A DNA stretch of 64,000 nt, taken from NCBI GenBank assembly GCA_023440865.1, contig JAEXRM010000045.1, positions 9,061 to 73,060 of the forward strand, read 5' to 3'. The position numbers and the translations under genes are program-made. The notes under the pieces were generated by a model, which worked only from the letters and a program-made list of their open reading frames with translations, was not told the DNA's origin and made no database searches. The stretch is from Bacillota bacterium. GTDB lineage: Bacteria; Bacillota; Clostridia; DSM-8532. Below, piece by piece: positions 1 to 8,387 of this stretch (the first letter of the stretch is position 1; each line of letters opens with the position of its first letter).

Positions 1-84
1 AGGCTGGTCGAGTCGGGCCGCATGGCGGCACGGCCGAGTCCGCCAGACTCGCAGCCGGAAGGCAGGGAATACCCGGCGGATTGA
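1..84 (+). CDS. C-terminal tail of an unidentified protein (partial)
   Basis: Frame 1 is open from the window edge to a TGA at 82-84 and encodes 27 residues rich in Pro, Glu, Arg and Ser. It stops one base before the stop of the convergent metallophosphoesterase, which fits the end of a plus-strand gene. The stretch is too short and featureless to identify the protein, and it could be chance in this GC-rich DNA. Confidence 0.3.
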   Translation, partial: RLVESGRMAARPSPPDSQPEGREYPAD

Positions 85-85
85 C

Positions 86-1006
86 TCACAACTCCAGAAT
101 CGTGATCTCGGGTCGTGCCCCGAGCCGCAGGGGAAAGAGGACGTTGCCGATGCCTCGCGTGAGATAGACGGGCATGCCGTTGACCTGATGGCCGCCACGC
201 CGCACACCCGCCCGCCCGAGAGGTTCCTTGCGGAACAGCCGGAACTCCAGCCCGAAGGGCATCCAGATCTGCCCGCCATGGAAATGGCCGGCGACTGCAA
301 AATCCGCATATCCGTGCGGCAACTCGGCAATGCGTTGGGGATTGTGCGTGAATACCAGATGAAAGGCCTTTTCGGTACTGTCCGGCACGGATGGGCCGGG
401 TGGCGGGGAGACGATCGGGGTGGCAGGCGGAACCTGTGTCCGGGTGTCATCATGCGCGCTGAACGGGGGAGCTGGGTGTCCGACAGGTCGAGATGTGCCC
501 GCATGCAGCCCCGATGCGGTGCCTCTCGGCTGGCGATAGTCGTCCAGCGCTGTCAGCAGCACCGTCCGGCCATCGGCCGTGAACGTGATCCGCTCATCGA
601 CGCACAGCCGGATGCCGGCGCCGGCGAGGGCATTCCGGTATGCCGGCAGCAGATCGGGATGGGCGGAGAAAAGCTTGTGGTCATGGTTGCCGAGCACAGC
701 CATCGTCGGGATGCCCCGGGTGCAGGTTCCCAGCCAGGCGGCCGACTGGTCGATTTGCCGGGCATTGTCGGCCGCATCGCCCAGAAAGAGCAGCAGATCG
801 ACGTTTTCCGCAAGGACGGCCGCTCGGGCCCGTGTCGCCCGAACACGGCAATAGGCGGGATGAAGGTCTGAGATGACGGCAATCCGCAATCCCGGACCGC
901 CTTGCACCGGAACACGGCATACCTCGAGCCAACCGGCTTCGAACCGCATCCAGGCGAGCAGGGCGATGAGCGGGAGCAGCAGCAGGAGCCAGGGTGTCAT
1001 CAGCAT
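86..1006 (-). CDS. Membrane-anchored metallophosphoesterase (YkuE-like)
   Basis: A calcineurin-type phosphoesterase of 306 residues. An N-terminal hydrophobic segment (about residues 3-18) should anchor it in the membrane. The dimetal motifs are all present in order: DLH (47-49), GD (76-77), GNHD (106-109), a TH pair (220-221) and GHFH (240-243). The substrate cannot be read from sequence; some family members act on phospholipid-type phosphoesters. Residues about 160-212, just before the TH pair, are a Pro/Ser/Thr-rich insertion not expected in the fold. GAGG lies only two bases before the first ATG (1006) but eight before the third codon, also ATG, so translation may begin at 1000. It is divergent from deoB. 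Confidence 0.88.
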   Translation of the reverse strand: MLMTPWLLLLLPLIALLAWMRFEAGWLEVCRVPVQGGPGLRIAVISDLHPAYCRVRATRARAAVLAENVDLLLFLGDAADNARQIDQSAAWLGTCTRGIPTMAVLGNHDHKLFSAHPDLLPAYRNALAGAGIRLCVDERITFTADGRTVLLTALDDYRQPRGTASGLHAGTSRPVGHPAPPFSAHDDTRTQVPPATPIVSPPPGPSVPDSTEKAFHLVFTHNPQRIAELPHGYADFAVAGHFHGGQIWMPFGLEFRLFRKEPLGRAGVRRGGHQVNGMPVYLTRGIGNVLFPLRLGARPEITILEL

Positions 1007-1189
1007 TACCTCGGAGTTGGCGTGATGGCGCAATGACGGGCTTCGGCCCGCTCCACAAGCGTAGCACAGGAAACCTGAACCGGCAACGCGGACATCCCGC
1101 AAAGCGCAGGCCGCGGCATGTGTGGCGACGGCCGCCCGCGGGTAAGAAACAAGATGGAACGGGCAACAGGCCCCGACAAGGAGGACCCC

Positions 1190-2356
1190 ATGAAACGAGC
1201 CATCATCATCGTGCTGGACAGCGTCGGCGTCGGCGAGCTGCCGGACGCCGCCACATACGGGGATGAGGGCAGCAACACGCTCGGCAACATCGCCAAGGCG
1301 ATTCCGGGCTTTTCGCTGCCGCATCTTGAGAAACTTGGACTCGGCGCCATTCCCGGCGCGGAGATGTTCGCGGTGCCATCCGTCCTGGCGGGCGCGCATG
1401 GCCGCAATCAGGAAAGATCCGTTGGAAAGGACACGACCACCGGCCACTGGGAGATGGCCGGCGTCACACTGTCCGAAGCATTTCCGACATATCCGGAAGG
1501 ATTTCCTCCCGATGTGATCGCGGCCTTCGAGGCGGCGATCGGCACCCGCACGCTGGCCAACGAGGTCGCTTCGGGCACCGAGATCATCAACCGGCTGGGC
1601 GCGGAGCATGTCCGAACCGGTTTTCCCATCGTTTACACCTCGGCGGACAGCGTGTTCCAGATTGCCGCGCACGAGGAAGTCATACCGCTCGAACGCCTGT
1701 ATGGGATGTGTCGCATCGCCCGCGCCCAACTCACGGGTCCGCATGCGGTCGGGCGCGTGATCGCGCGGCCTTTCCTCGGCTCCGAGGGCGCCTTCAGGCG
1801 GACGTCGAACCGGCGCGACTTTGCCATCGATCCATTCCGCCCCACCGTTCTCGATCTGGTCAAGGCGACTGGTCAGCAGGTGCGGGCCGTCGGCAAGATC
1901 GAGGACATTTTCAACGGCAGGGGGATCACGCACGCGGTGCACACGCATGACAACATGGAGGGCGTCGACCGAACGCTCGCGTGGATGCGGGAACCCTTTC
2001 CCGGGCTGCTGTTCACGAATCTCGTCGATTTCGACATGCAGTTCGGCCACCGCAATGACGTGCGCGGATACGCCAACGCACTCAAGGCTTTCGACCGGCG
2101 CCTGCCGGAGATCCTGGCCGCCATGCTGCCGGATGACCTGCTGATCATCACCGGTGACCACGGGTGCGATCCGACAACGCCGTCGACCGACCATTCGCGC
2201 GAGTACACCCCCCTGCTGGTCGCCGGGCGGGCGGTGAAGGATGGCGCGGACCTTGGCACCCGTTCGACCTTCGGTGACATCGCCGCGACGGTGGCCGACT
2301 GGCTTGGCGTCACGGGCGAGCTCGAAGGCGTTTCATTCCTGCCGTTGCTGGCGTGA
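1190..2356 (+). CDS. deoB: Phosphopentomutase
   Basis: DeoB interconverts ribose-1-phosphate (or deoxyribose-1-phosphate) and the 5-phosphate in nucleoside salvage, in the cytoplasm. The 388-residue product has the usual length and alkaline-phosphatase-superfamily metal motifs: VLDSVGVGEL near the N-terminus, KDTTTGHWEM around the active-site threonine, and DHGCDPTTPSTDHSREYTP near the C-terminus. An open frame reaches back to 1118, but AAGGAGGA at 1178-1185 sits at good spacing before ATG 1190, and family members begin MKRxxxIVLDSVG. The pdp gene starts 13 bases downstream, so the two form a salvage operon. Confidence 0.97.
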   Translation: MKRAIIIVLDSVGVGELPDAATYGDEGSNTLGNIAKAIPGFSLPHLEKLGLGAIPGAEMFAVPSVLAGAHGRNQERSVGKDTTTGHWEMAGVTLSEAFPTYPEGFPPDVIAAFEAAIGTRTLANEVASGTEIINRLGAEHVRTGFPIVYTSADSVFQIAAHEEVIPLERLYGMCRIARAQLTGPHAVGRVIARPFLGSEGAFRRTSNRRDFAIDPFRPTVLDLVKATGQQVRAVGKIEDIFNGRGITHAVHTHDNMEGVDRTLAWMREPFPGLLFTNLVDFDMQFGHRNDVRGYANALKAFDRRLPEILAAMLPDDLLIITGDHGCDPTTPSTDHSREYTPLLVAGRAVKDGADLGTRSTFGDIAATVADWLGVTGELEGVSFLPLLA

Positions 2357-2368
2357 GGAGAGTTGCAC

Positions 2369-3670
2369 ATGCGCATGATCGACATCATCCAGGACAAGAA
2401 GGATGGCAAGGCGCTTTCGGTCGAGGCAATCCGTTTTTTCACCGAGGGCATCGTCTCGGGTGCCGTGCCGGACTACCAGGCGGCGGCGCTGCTGATGGCC
2501 GTCTGTTTCCAGGGCATGAACCGCGATGAGACACTCGCCCTGACGATGGCCATGGTCGATTCCGGCGACCGGACGGACCTGTCCGCCATCCCCGGCGTGA
2601 AGGTGGACAAGCACAGCACCGGGGGCGTGGGAGACAAGACCACGCTGGTGCTCGCACCCCTCGTGGCAGCGTGCGGTGTGCCGGTTGCCAAGATGTCCGG
2701 GCGGGGTCTTGGACATACGGGTGGCACCATCGACAAGCTCGAATCGATTCCCGGATTTTCCTGTGACCTGCCGCTCGAGAAGTTCCTGTCCTGTGTTCGC
2801 GTGCATGGCCTGGCTGTCGCAGGACAAACGGGGCACCTGGTGCCTGCCGACAAGAAGCTGTACGCGCTGCGCGATGTGACGGCCACCATCAGCAATGTCT
2901 CGCTGATTGCGGCGAGCATCATGTCCAAGAAGCTGGCCTCGGGAGCCGATGCCATTGTGCTCGATGTCAAGTGCGGCAGCGGTGCATTCATGCGCACGCA
3001 GGCGGAAGCTGCCACCCTGGCCCGCGCGATGGTCGACATCGGCAACGGTGCCGGCCGTCGGACGGTCGCGGTGCTGACCGACATGGACCAGCCGCTGGGC
3101 TGCGCTGTCGGCAATGCACTTGAGGTGCGGGAAGCGCTCGAGGTGCTGCATGGGCGTGGACCCGCCGATGTGCGGGAAATCTGCCTGGTGCTGGGTGCCG
3201 AGATGCTGGGGCTGGCCGGCAAGGGGGATGAGGCAACCTGCAGGGCTTTGGCGGAGCATGCGATCGATAGCGGCGCGGCATTGGCGAAGTTCCGTGAGAT
3301 GGTGGCCGCGCAGGGAGGCGACCCCTCGGTGGCTGACCATCCCGACCGTCTGCCCGCAGCAGGTGTGCAGGCGCCATATCGGGCCCGCCAGGGAGGCATC
3401 CTGCGGCACGTCGTGTCCGACCAGCTCGGCATGGCTTCCATGGTGCTCGGCGCAGGCCGCAGGACCAAGGAGGAGTCCATCGATCCGGCCGCCGGCATCG
3501 TGCTGCTCAGGAAGCCCGGTGATCCCGTGGAGGCGGGTGAACCCATCGCCATGCTGCACACGGGCGATGCATCGAAGCTTGCGGAAGCTACACGGTTGCT
3601 CGATGAGGCCATCGCACTCGGGGACGGGGCGTTCGAGCCGGTTCCCCTGATTCTCCAGACCATCCGCTGA
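2369..3670 (+). CDS. pdp: Pyrimidine-nucleoside phosphorylase
   Basis: Phosphorolyses uridine, thymidine or deoxyuridine to the base plus (deoxy)ribose-1-phosphate, which DeoB then converts. The 433-residue protein carries the glycosyltransferase-3/thymidine-phosphorylase signature KHSTGGVGDKTTL, the phosphate-binding loop and SGRGLGHTGGT, and a C-terminal PYNP domain. A TTG at 2363 is in frame, but GAGGAG at 2355-2360 is best spaced for ATG 2369 and Bacillus Pdp also begins MRM. deoA is the equivalent symbol in enterobacteria. A strong terminator follows. Confidence 0.96.
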   Translation: MRMIDIIQDKKDGKALSVEAIRFFTEGIVSGAVPDYQAAALLMAVCFQGMNRDETLALTMAMVDSGDRTDLSAIPGVKVDKHSTGGVGDKTTLVLAPLVAACGVPVAKMSGRGLGHTGGTIDKLESIPGFSCDLPLEKFLSCVRVHGLAVAGQTGHLVPADKKLYALRDVTATISNVSLIAASIMSKKLASGADAIVLDVKCGSGAFMRTQAEAATLARAMVDIGNGAGRRTVAVLTDMDQPLGCAVGNALEVREALEVLHGRGPADVREICLVLGAEMLGLAGKGDEATCRALAEHAIDSGAALAKFREMVAAQGGDPSVADHPDRLPAAGVQAPYRARQGGILRHVVSDQLGMASMVLGAGRRTKEESIDPAAGIVLLRKPGDPVEAGEPIAMLHTGDASKLAEATRLLDEAIALGDGAFEPVPLILQTIR

Positions 3671-3694
3671 CAACCGGATCATGATGCCATGAAT

Positions 3695-3746
3695 AAAAAC
3701 GCACCCGCATGTTCCGTGCAAAACGGGACGGCGGGTGCGTTTTGTT
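3695..3746. terminator. Bidirectional terminator between pdp and the Cys-rich gene
   Basis: AAAACGCACCCGC (3696-3708) pairs with GCGGGTGCGTTTT (3731-3743). A-rich and T-rich flanks allow termination in both directions, as suits the convergent genes on either side. Confidence 0.85.
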
Positions 3747-3766
3747 TAGCGGCAGGGTGAAACGTA

Positions 3767-4357
3767 CTACAGATCGAGGCCGTGAAATTTCGCGGTCAGC
3801 CTGTTCTCTTCCGTCAGAATCGCGAGCAGGCTCCGTACGCCGGGTTCGTCGATGATGAGGGAGAAGGCGGTGCAGACCCCCTTGATGAAGGCCGGTTTGA
3901 TGCGTGGCGCGTCCGGCGTGGAGAGCAGGGGGCACATCGAAAAGGCGCGCATGTCGGGATCCGAACGAAGCCCGCCATCCCCGTCGATGAAGGGAAGCAG
4001 CGGAAAGATGCGGCAGGAAATGGGGCGGATGCGGCGGTCGCATTGACCGGTGCAAACCAGCAGCCTGATGGGGTCGGAGCGTTCCGGTATGTGGATTTCA
4101 CTGTCCCTGACGGCCCATCCCTCCGGCAGTGCATGCGCCGGATACAGCACTTCCTCGCCTGGGAACAGCAGCATGCCGTCCTCCGGGCCACCCTGGCAGC
4201 AGCGTCCGCCGCACAGGGTGCCGCAATCTCCCGCGAGCGGCGTCAGCCGCTCCAGGGCGCGATGGCAGGAACGCCACACGGCTGCCGGGTCGTTCGACCT
4301 GTCATGCCTTCCTTCCGGCTTGTCTGTCCCGGGCCTGCCGGGCATCCGCCACTTCAT
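3767..4357 (-). CDS. Cysteine-rich protein, YkgJ/UPF0153-like
   Basis: A 196-residue soluble protein with seven cysteines in a metal-site-like layout: C45, C49, C53 and C54 (GTLCGGRCC), then C102, C106 and C115 (CTGQC...SCRIFPLLPF). This resembles the putative zinc- or iron-chelating YkgJ-type proteins, but I assign no activity. Its ATG (4355-4357) overlaps the stop of the upstream SDR gene as ATGA, so the two are translationally coupled and probably work together. Confidence 0.7.
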   Translation of the reverse strand: MKWRMPGRPGTDKPEGRHDRSNDPAAVWRSCHRALERLTPLAGDCGTLCGGRCCQGGPEDGMLLFPGEEVLYPAHALPEGWAVRDSEIHIPERSDPIRLLVCTGQCDRRIRPISCRIFPLLPFIDGDGGLRSDPDMRAFSMCPLLSTPDAPRIKPAFIKGVCTAFSLIIDEPGVRSLLAILTEENRLTAKFHGLDL

Positions 4358-5160
4358 GCCGCATACAGCCGGTTCACGAGAAAGGTGACCAGCCGCTCCG
4401 GAAGCAGGTTCCTCATGAACAGCAGCAGTGTGTAGCCGGCACCGACCGTGCGGCGCACGGGTGGATTCGGCGAGAGGGCGGTCTTGACGATTGCCTTTGC
4501 CACCTTGTCGGGGGAGACGCCATTCCTTTCGTCGCGCTCCATGCGGCGGATGGAACGTTCGAACCGTTCCCGATAAGCGTTTGCGGCAGAGGGAGCGGCT
4601 GCCTGCGCCGGACGGCGCGCATCCGTGAACCCGGTTTTCGTATCGCCCGGCTGCACGCTGCTGACGCGGATGCCGAAGGGACCGACTTCGCCGCGCAAAG
4701 CGGTAAGCGTCGCCTCCAGCGCCGCCTTTGTGGCGCTGTACCCCGCCTGGAAGGGGATGGCGAGTGGTGCCGCGACCGAGCTGACGCCGATGATCGAACC
4801 GGAGCGCTGCGCACGCAGGATGGGAAGTGCGGCGCGGATGACCCGCAGGGCGCCGAAGTAGTTCGTGTCGAACTGCGCCTGCGCCTCCCCGATGGAGGTG
4901 TCCTCTATGGCGCCGGCGATGCCCATGCCCGCGTTGAGGATCAGGATATCGATGCGCCCCTGTTCGGAGACGATGCGTCCGATGCCGGACATGACATCGT
5001 TTTCGGACCGCACATCCATGGACAGCATGCGGATGCCGGGGACTTCCATCTGCCGGCGCGAGGTGCCATAAACGACATGACCGGCCTCGGCGAACCGGAT
5101 GGCGGTCGCCCGTCCGATGCCGGACGAGGCCCCTGTGACGAGTACGATTCGTTGATTCAT
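4354..5160 (-). CDS. Short-chain dehydrogenase/reductase (SDR)
   Basis: A 268-residue classical SDR oxidoreductase. The nucleotide-binding motif TGASSGIG is at 9-16, NAG at 76-78, the catalytic serine at 127/128, and YSATK gives Y141 and K145. The C-terminal half resembles the broad group of SDRs annotated as steroid- or keto-acyl-reductase-like; the substrate is unknown. GGAGG lies just upstream of the ATG. It is the first gene of a two-gene minus operon with the Cys-rich protein. Confidence 0.9.
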   Translation of the reverse strand: MNQRIVLVTGASSGIGRATAIRFAEAGHVVYGTSRRQMEVPGIRMLSMDVRSENDVMSGIGRIVSEQGRIDILILNAGMGIAGAIEDTSIGEAQAQFDTNYFGALRVIRAALPILRAQRSGSIIGVSSVAAPLAIPFQAGYSATKAALEATLTALRGEVGPFGIRVSSVQPGDTKTGFTDARRPAQAAAPSAANAYRERFERSIRRMERDERNGVSPDKVAKAIVKTALSPNPPVRRTVGAGYTLLLFMRNLLPERLVTFLVNRLYAA

Positions 5161-5336
5161 CCTATCCTCCGGGCATTGCTTCCGGCATGATCCGGGTCAT
5201 GCCTCCCGCCATGCGCCGACAGGTCATCCGGCGGATGTTGGGAACTGGGTTTGGGATCATGCGTGTTCATTGTAGCGGACGATGCGCCGCCGTGCAATCG
5301 CTGGCGGGCATCTGATTGCGGCGCGGCTGTCGGCAC

Positions 5337-5375
5337 GGTTGCGCGCTCGCAACCCAAAACGGCTTGTGATACAAT
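5337..5375 (+). promoter_or_regulatory. Possible promoter with overlapping operator-like inverted repeat
   Basis: GGTTGCG (5337-5343) and CGCAACC (5348-5354) form a perfect inverted repeat around a 4-base centre. A TACAAT -10-like hexamer follows at 5370-5375, so the repeat would cover the -35 position (5347-5352, itself a poor match). The arrangement suggests a repressor- or activator-controlled start for the alpha-oxoamine synthase gene. Confidence 0.4.
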
Positions 5376-5424
5376 GAGCCAGTCGTCTTCAGGACCAATG
5401 CCACAAACAAAGGAGAGGCGCACG

Positions 5425-6597
5425 ATGGATCTTTTCACGAAATGCGTGGAATTCACCAAGGCGGACGAGGTGATCGCCGCCGGGCTCTATCCGTACTTCC
5501 ATGCGCTGGAAAGTCGGCAGGACACGGTTGTGACCATGGAAGGCCACCGCGTCATCATGATCGGTTCGAACAACTATCTGGGGCTGACATCCCATCCCGA
5601 GGTCGTCCAGGCGGCGCATGGGGCGCTCGAACAATATGGCACCGGCTGTTCGGGCTCGCGTTATCTCAACGGCACACTGACCATGCACATGGAACTGGAA
5701 CGCGAACTGGCGGCCTTCGTCCGCAAGGAAGCCGCCATGACATTCAGCACCGGCTTTCAGTCGAATCTGGGCATCCTTTCGGCGATTGCCGGACGCAATG
5801 ACGTGATCCTGTGCGACAAGGAGAACCACGCGAGCATCTATGACGGCTGCCGTCTCAGCTATGCCTCGCTGGTGCGGTATCGCCACAGCGATATGGCCGA
5901 TCTGGAAAAGCTGCTTGCGGAGGTGCCGGACGACAAGGGCAGGCTGATTGTCACCGATGGCGTTTTCAGCATGGGCGGCGATATTGCGAATCTGCCGGAG
6001 ATCGTCCGGCTGGCGCGCAAGTATGGCGCCCGCGTCATGGTGGATGATGCCCATGGCCTGGGCGTGATGGGTGCGAACGGCCGGGGGACGGCCGAGCACT
6101 TTGGCCTCGAGGACGAGGTGGACATCATCATGGGCACCTTCAGCAAGTCGCTGGCCAGTCTCGGTGGGTACATGGCGGCAAGCGAGCGGGTGGTCAACTA
6201 TGTCAGGCACCACTCGCGCCCGTTCATCTTCAGCGCGTCCATTCCACCTGCAAACTGCGCCGCGGCCCTGGCCGCCTTGCGTGTACTCGCACGCGAGCCG
6301 CAACGCGTGCAGGCCCTGCGCGACGCGGCCGCCCACATGCGCCGCGGCCTGCGTGAGGCGGGCATACCGCTGTATGAGACGCAAACGCCCATCATACCGA
6401 TTCTGACGTATGACGACATGCGCACGTTCCAGATCTGCCGGACCCTGTTCGACGCGGGCGTCTATGTCAACCCGGTCATTTCACCGGCCGTTCCGCAGGG
6501 TCAGGCCATGATCCGCACCAGCTACATGGCCACGCACACGCCGGATGTGCTCGACGAGGCGGTCTGTATCATGCGGGACGTGTTCTCGAAGCTGTGA
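5425..6597 (+). CDS. Alpha-oxoamine synthase family PLP enzyme (BioF/KBL/SPT-like)
   Basis: A 390-residue fold-type I PLP enzyme of the group that condenses an acyl-CoA or acyl-ACP with an amino acid (8-amino-7-oxononanoate synthase, 2-amino-3-ketobutyrate CoA ligase, serine palmitoyltransferase). Visible hallmarks are H135 (NHAS, ring stacking), D208 and H210 (DDAHGLGVMG), and the Schiff-base lysine K241 in GTFSKSLASLGG. ATG 5425 follows AAAGGAGAG; the frame extends to 5251 but without a better site. It stands alone, with no biotin or threonine-catabolic genes nearby, so the substrate is open. A sphingolipid-type or secondary-metabolic role is possible. Confidence 0.85.
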   Translation: MDLFTKCVEFTKADEVIAAGLYPYFHALESRQDTVVTMEGHRVIMIGSNNYLGLTSHPEVVQAAHGALEQYGTGCSGSRYLNGTLTMHMELERELAAFVRKEAAMTFSTGFQSNLGILSAIAGRNDVILCDKENHASIYDGCRLSYASLVRYRHSDMADLEKLLAEVPDDKGRLIVTDGVFSMGGDIANLPEIVRLARKYGARVMVDDAHGLGVMGANGRGTAEHFGLEDEVDIIMGTFSKSLASLGGYMAASERVVNYVRHHSRPFIFSASIPPANCAAALAALRVLAREPQRVQALRDAAAHMRRGLREAGIPLYETQTPIIPILTYDDMRTFQICRTLFDAGVYVNPVISPAVPQGQAMIRTSYMATHTPDVLDEAVCIMRDVFSKL

Positions 6598-6620
6598 CGG
6601 CTGCGTCAACGCACATGGCA

Positions 6621-6723
6621 AAGGGCTGTCCCGCCGCTTCCCGACACATCGTCCCATGCCGCGCCGCAGGTCCATGTGCGGATGCAGGGGGGGGATTGTC
6701 ACGGATCCGGCGGAACAGCCCTT
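6621..6723. repeat. Long-range inverted repeat between convergent genes
   Basis: A 16-base arm at 6621-6636 (AAGGGCTGTCCCGCCG) is complementary to 6708-6723 except for one wobble position, with about 71 bases between. It lies 3' of the alpha-oxoamine synthase and could fold in its 3' UTR. The function is unknown. Confidence 0.5.
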
Positions 6724-6754
6724 GTTCGTGCTTCTTGTCATGTGTGCGCCAGGA

Positions 6755-6787
6755 CATGAAAAAAGCCGGTCACCGGCTCCTTTCATG
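6755..6787. terminator. Bidirectional hairpin terminator between the synthase gene and abrB
   Basis: CATGAAA (6755-6761) pairs with TTTCATG (6781-6787) and encloses AGCCGG-TCA-CCGGCT. On the minus strand the hairpin is followed by a run of T, as expected for the end of abrB. Confidence 0.7.
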
Positions 6788-6805
6788 ACAAATGCTGTCG
6801 ATGGC

Positions 6806-7048
6806 TCAGCCTTTTTTCAGTTCCGCCATGCACTCGGGGCAGATGTTCTTGCCCTTGTAGACCTTGATGTCCTTGGCGTTGTCGCAGAAAATGCAGGCGG
6901 GCTCATTCTTCTTCAAAATGATGGTGGCGCCGTCCACGTAAATTTCAAGGGCGTCCTTTTCCGCGATGTCGAGTGTGCGGCGCAGTGCGATCGGCAGAAC
7001 GACGCGTCCGAGTTCATCCACTTTTCTGACAATACCGGTTGACTTCAT
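6806..7048 (-). CDS. abrB: AbrB/SpoVT-type transition-state regulator
   Basis: An 80-residue DNA-binding protein. Residues 1-47 match the swapped-hairpin AbrB domain (MKSTGIVRKVDELGRVVLP and LEIYVDGATIILKK). The C-terminal 30 residues hold a likely zinc ribbon with C52, C55, C70 and C73, the form common in clostridial AbrB-like regulators. AbrB proteins repress post-exponential and sporulation genes. The frame reaches back to 7108, but ATG 7048 begins the domain and is preceded by a G-rich ribosome site. It has its own promoter. Confidence 0.92.
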   Translation of the reverse strand: MKSTGIVRKVDELGRVVLPIALRRTLDIAEKDALEIYVDGATIILKKNEPACIFCDNAKDIKVYKGKNICPECMAELKKG

Positions 7049-7064
7049 ATTGGTACCCCCCGTT

Positions 7065-7118
7065 GAGGCAATGCCTCGTGTTGGTTTTGATGATACCATA
7101 TATTCCAATATGCGTCAA
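7065..7118 (-). promoter_or_regulatory. abrB promoter with downstream palindrome
   Basis: On the minus strand TTGACG (7113-7118) and TATCAT (7090-7095) are separated by 17 bases, a near-ideal vegetative promoter. Transcription should start near 7083. GAGGCA-A-TGCCTC (7065-7077) is a palindrome just inside the transcript, a plausible operator for autoregulation. Confidence 0.75.
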
Positions 7119-7336
7119 CCCGATTGGGTGAGATGAAAGCCAAATAACAGCAGCTAAAACACGTTATGGATAGCATATGCGACAACCGACAAGAGAGAAT
7201 AATGTCGAATTACAGCGAATATATGTGTAATGCCGTATCAAATCGAAAGAGCGACAAGTTTACAATAAGTATAATATCTATAAATGTAAAATAAATCAAG
7301 TTATATATGTAGTACAATATGGTAAGTGCCCGGCAC
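7119..7336. other. AT-rich intergenic tract
   Basis: The gap between abrB and the next gene (7049-7447) is strikingly A+T rich in an otherwise GC-rich window, with runs of TATA and TAAA around 7190-7320. I see no gene in it. It ends in GTGC-CCG-GCAC (7326-7336) beside the next promoter. It could be a binding region for AbrB or a nucleoid protein, or a UP-element-like region. Confidence 0.6.
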
Positions 7337-7365
7337 TTGCAAATCCGGATTGGTTCAAGGATAAT
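7337..7365 (+). promoter_or_regulatory. Promoter of the small coiled-coil gene and two-component operon
   Basis: TTGCAA (7337-7342) and GATAAT (7360-7365) are spaced by 17 bases, downstream of the AT-rich tract. Transcription should start near 7372 and read through the small gene at 7448 into the response regulator. Confidence 0.65.
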
Positions 7366-7447
7366 GGAGTCAGATTTTTACGGCATCCCGTGGGCGGACC
7401 GGACGGAATGTACGCAGCGATGGGCCGGATGACGACCGGGGGGACAT

Positions 7448-7654
7448 ATGAAAAACAATGGTGACGCACTGATGGAGTGCCTGGCGCTTTTGGGCCAGAT
7501 GCGCGAAGACCAGCGGATCATCCTGGAACAGCAGCAGAAGATCCTCAGTGAACTCGCGGATGTGAAAATGCGCCAGAAACGGCTGCAGCAGGAGATGGAT
7601 GGCGACGGAACCCCCATGGAGCTTCTGATGGCGCGGACGGGCTTCATCAACTGA
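7448..7654 (+). CDS. Small coiled-coil protein, unknown function
   Basis: A 68-residue product preceded by a G-rich ribosome site (GGGGGG) eight bases before the ATG. Residues about 10-50 are a charged, Gln/Leu-rich helix with heptad character (EDQRIILEQQQKIL), a likely coiled coil. There is no signal peptide or membrane segment. It sits 43 bases before the response regulator and shares its promoter, so a link to that two-component system is plausible but unproven. Confidence 0.7.
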   Translation: MKNNGDALMECLALLGQMREDQRIILEQQQKILSELADVKMRQKRLQQEMDGDGTPMELLMARTGFIN

Positions 7655-7697
7655 CGGCAGGGTCCGACAGGTTGGCATGACATGCCGGGAGGCTCGC

Positions 7698-8387
7698 ATG
7701 ACTACGGGGACGACGGTTCTGGTCGTCGACGACGACACGCATATCTGTGAATTGATCCGCATCTACCTTGAAAAGGATGGCTTTCGCGTCGTCACCGCGC
7801 ACGATGGACGGAAAGCCGTCGACATGTTTCGTGATACCGCGCCGGACATTGTGGTGCTCGACATCATGCTGCCCGGTATCGATGGCTGGCAGGTGTGCCG
7901 TGAAATACGCCGCTTCAGCCAAATCCCCATCATCATGCTCTCGGCGCGCGACGAGACGTTCAACAAGGTGCTCGGTCTGGAGCTGGGGGCGGACGACTAC
8001 ATGGTCAAGCCGTTCGAGCCCAATGAGCTTTCGGCGCGCATTCGTGCCGTCCTCCGACGTTATGGGCGCCGCGATGAGGTGCAGGAACAAATCGTGTTTC
8101 CCGGCCTCTCGGTCAGCAAGGCCAACTATACGGTCCTGCTCAACGGCAATGAGCTCGAGTTGCCGCCCAAGGAGCTGGAACTGCTTTATTTCCTGGCATC
8201 GAACCCCAACAAGGTCTTCACGCGGGAACAGTTGCTCGAGAATGTCTGGGGGTTCGATTTCTACGGGGACACCCGCACTGTCGATGTTCATGTCAAGCGC
8301 CTGCGCGAGAAGCTCCAAACCGGCGAGGATGCGAAATGGCAGATCAAGACCGTCTGGAGCGTGGGCTACAAGTTTGAGGTGAGATGA
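7698..8387 (+). CDS. OmpR/PhoB-family response regulator
   Basis: A 229-residue two-domain regulator. The receiver has the acidic pocket at DDD (11-13), phospho-acceptor D55 in VLDIMLPG, and K104 (VKPFEP). The C-terminal winged helix is of the OmpR type (PPKELELLYFLASNPNKVF... DTRTVDVHVKRLREK). An ATG at 7677 is in frame, but GGGAGG precedes ATG 7698 and family members start there. Its stop overlaps the kinase start, so the pair is co-translated. The htrA gene downstream, with tandem TTCACA boxes, is the obvious candidate target. Confidence 0.95.
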   Translation: MTTGTTVLVVDDDTHICELIRIYLEKDGFRVVTAHDGRKAVDMFRDTAPDIVVLDIMLPGIDGWQVCREIRRFSQIPIIMLSARDETFNKVLGLELGADDYMVKPFEPNELSARIRAVLRRYGRRDEVQEQIVFPGLSVSKANYTVLLNGNELELPPKELELLYFLASNPNKVFTREQLLENVWGFDFYGDTRTVDVHVKRLREKLQTGEDAKWQIKTVWSVGYKFEVR

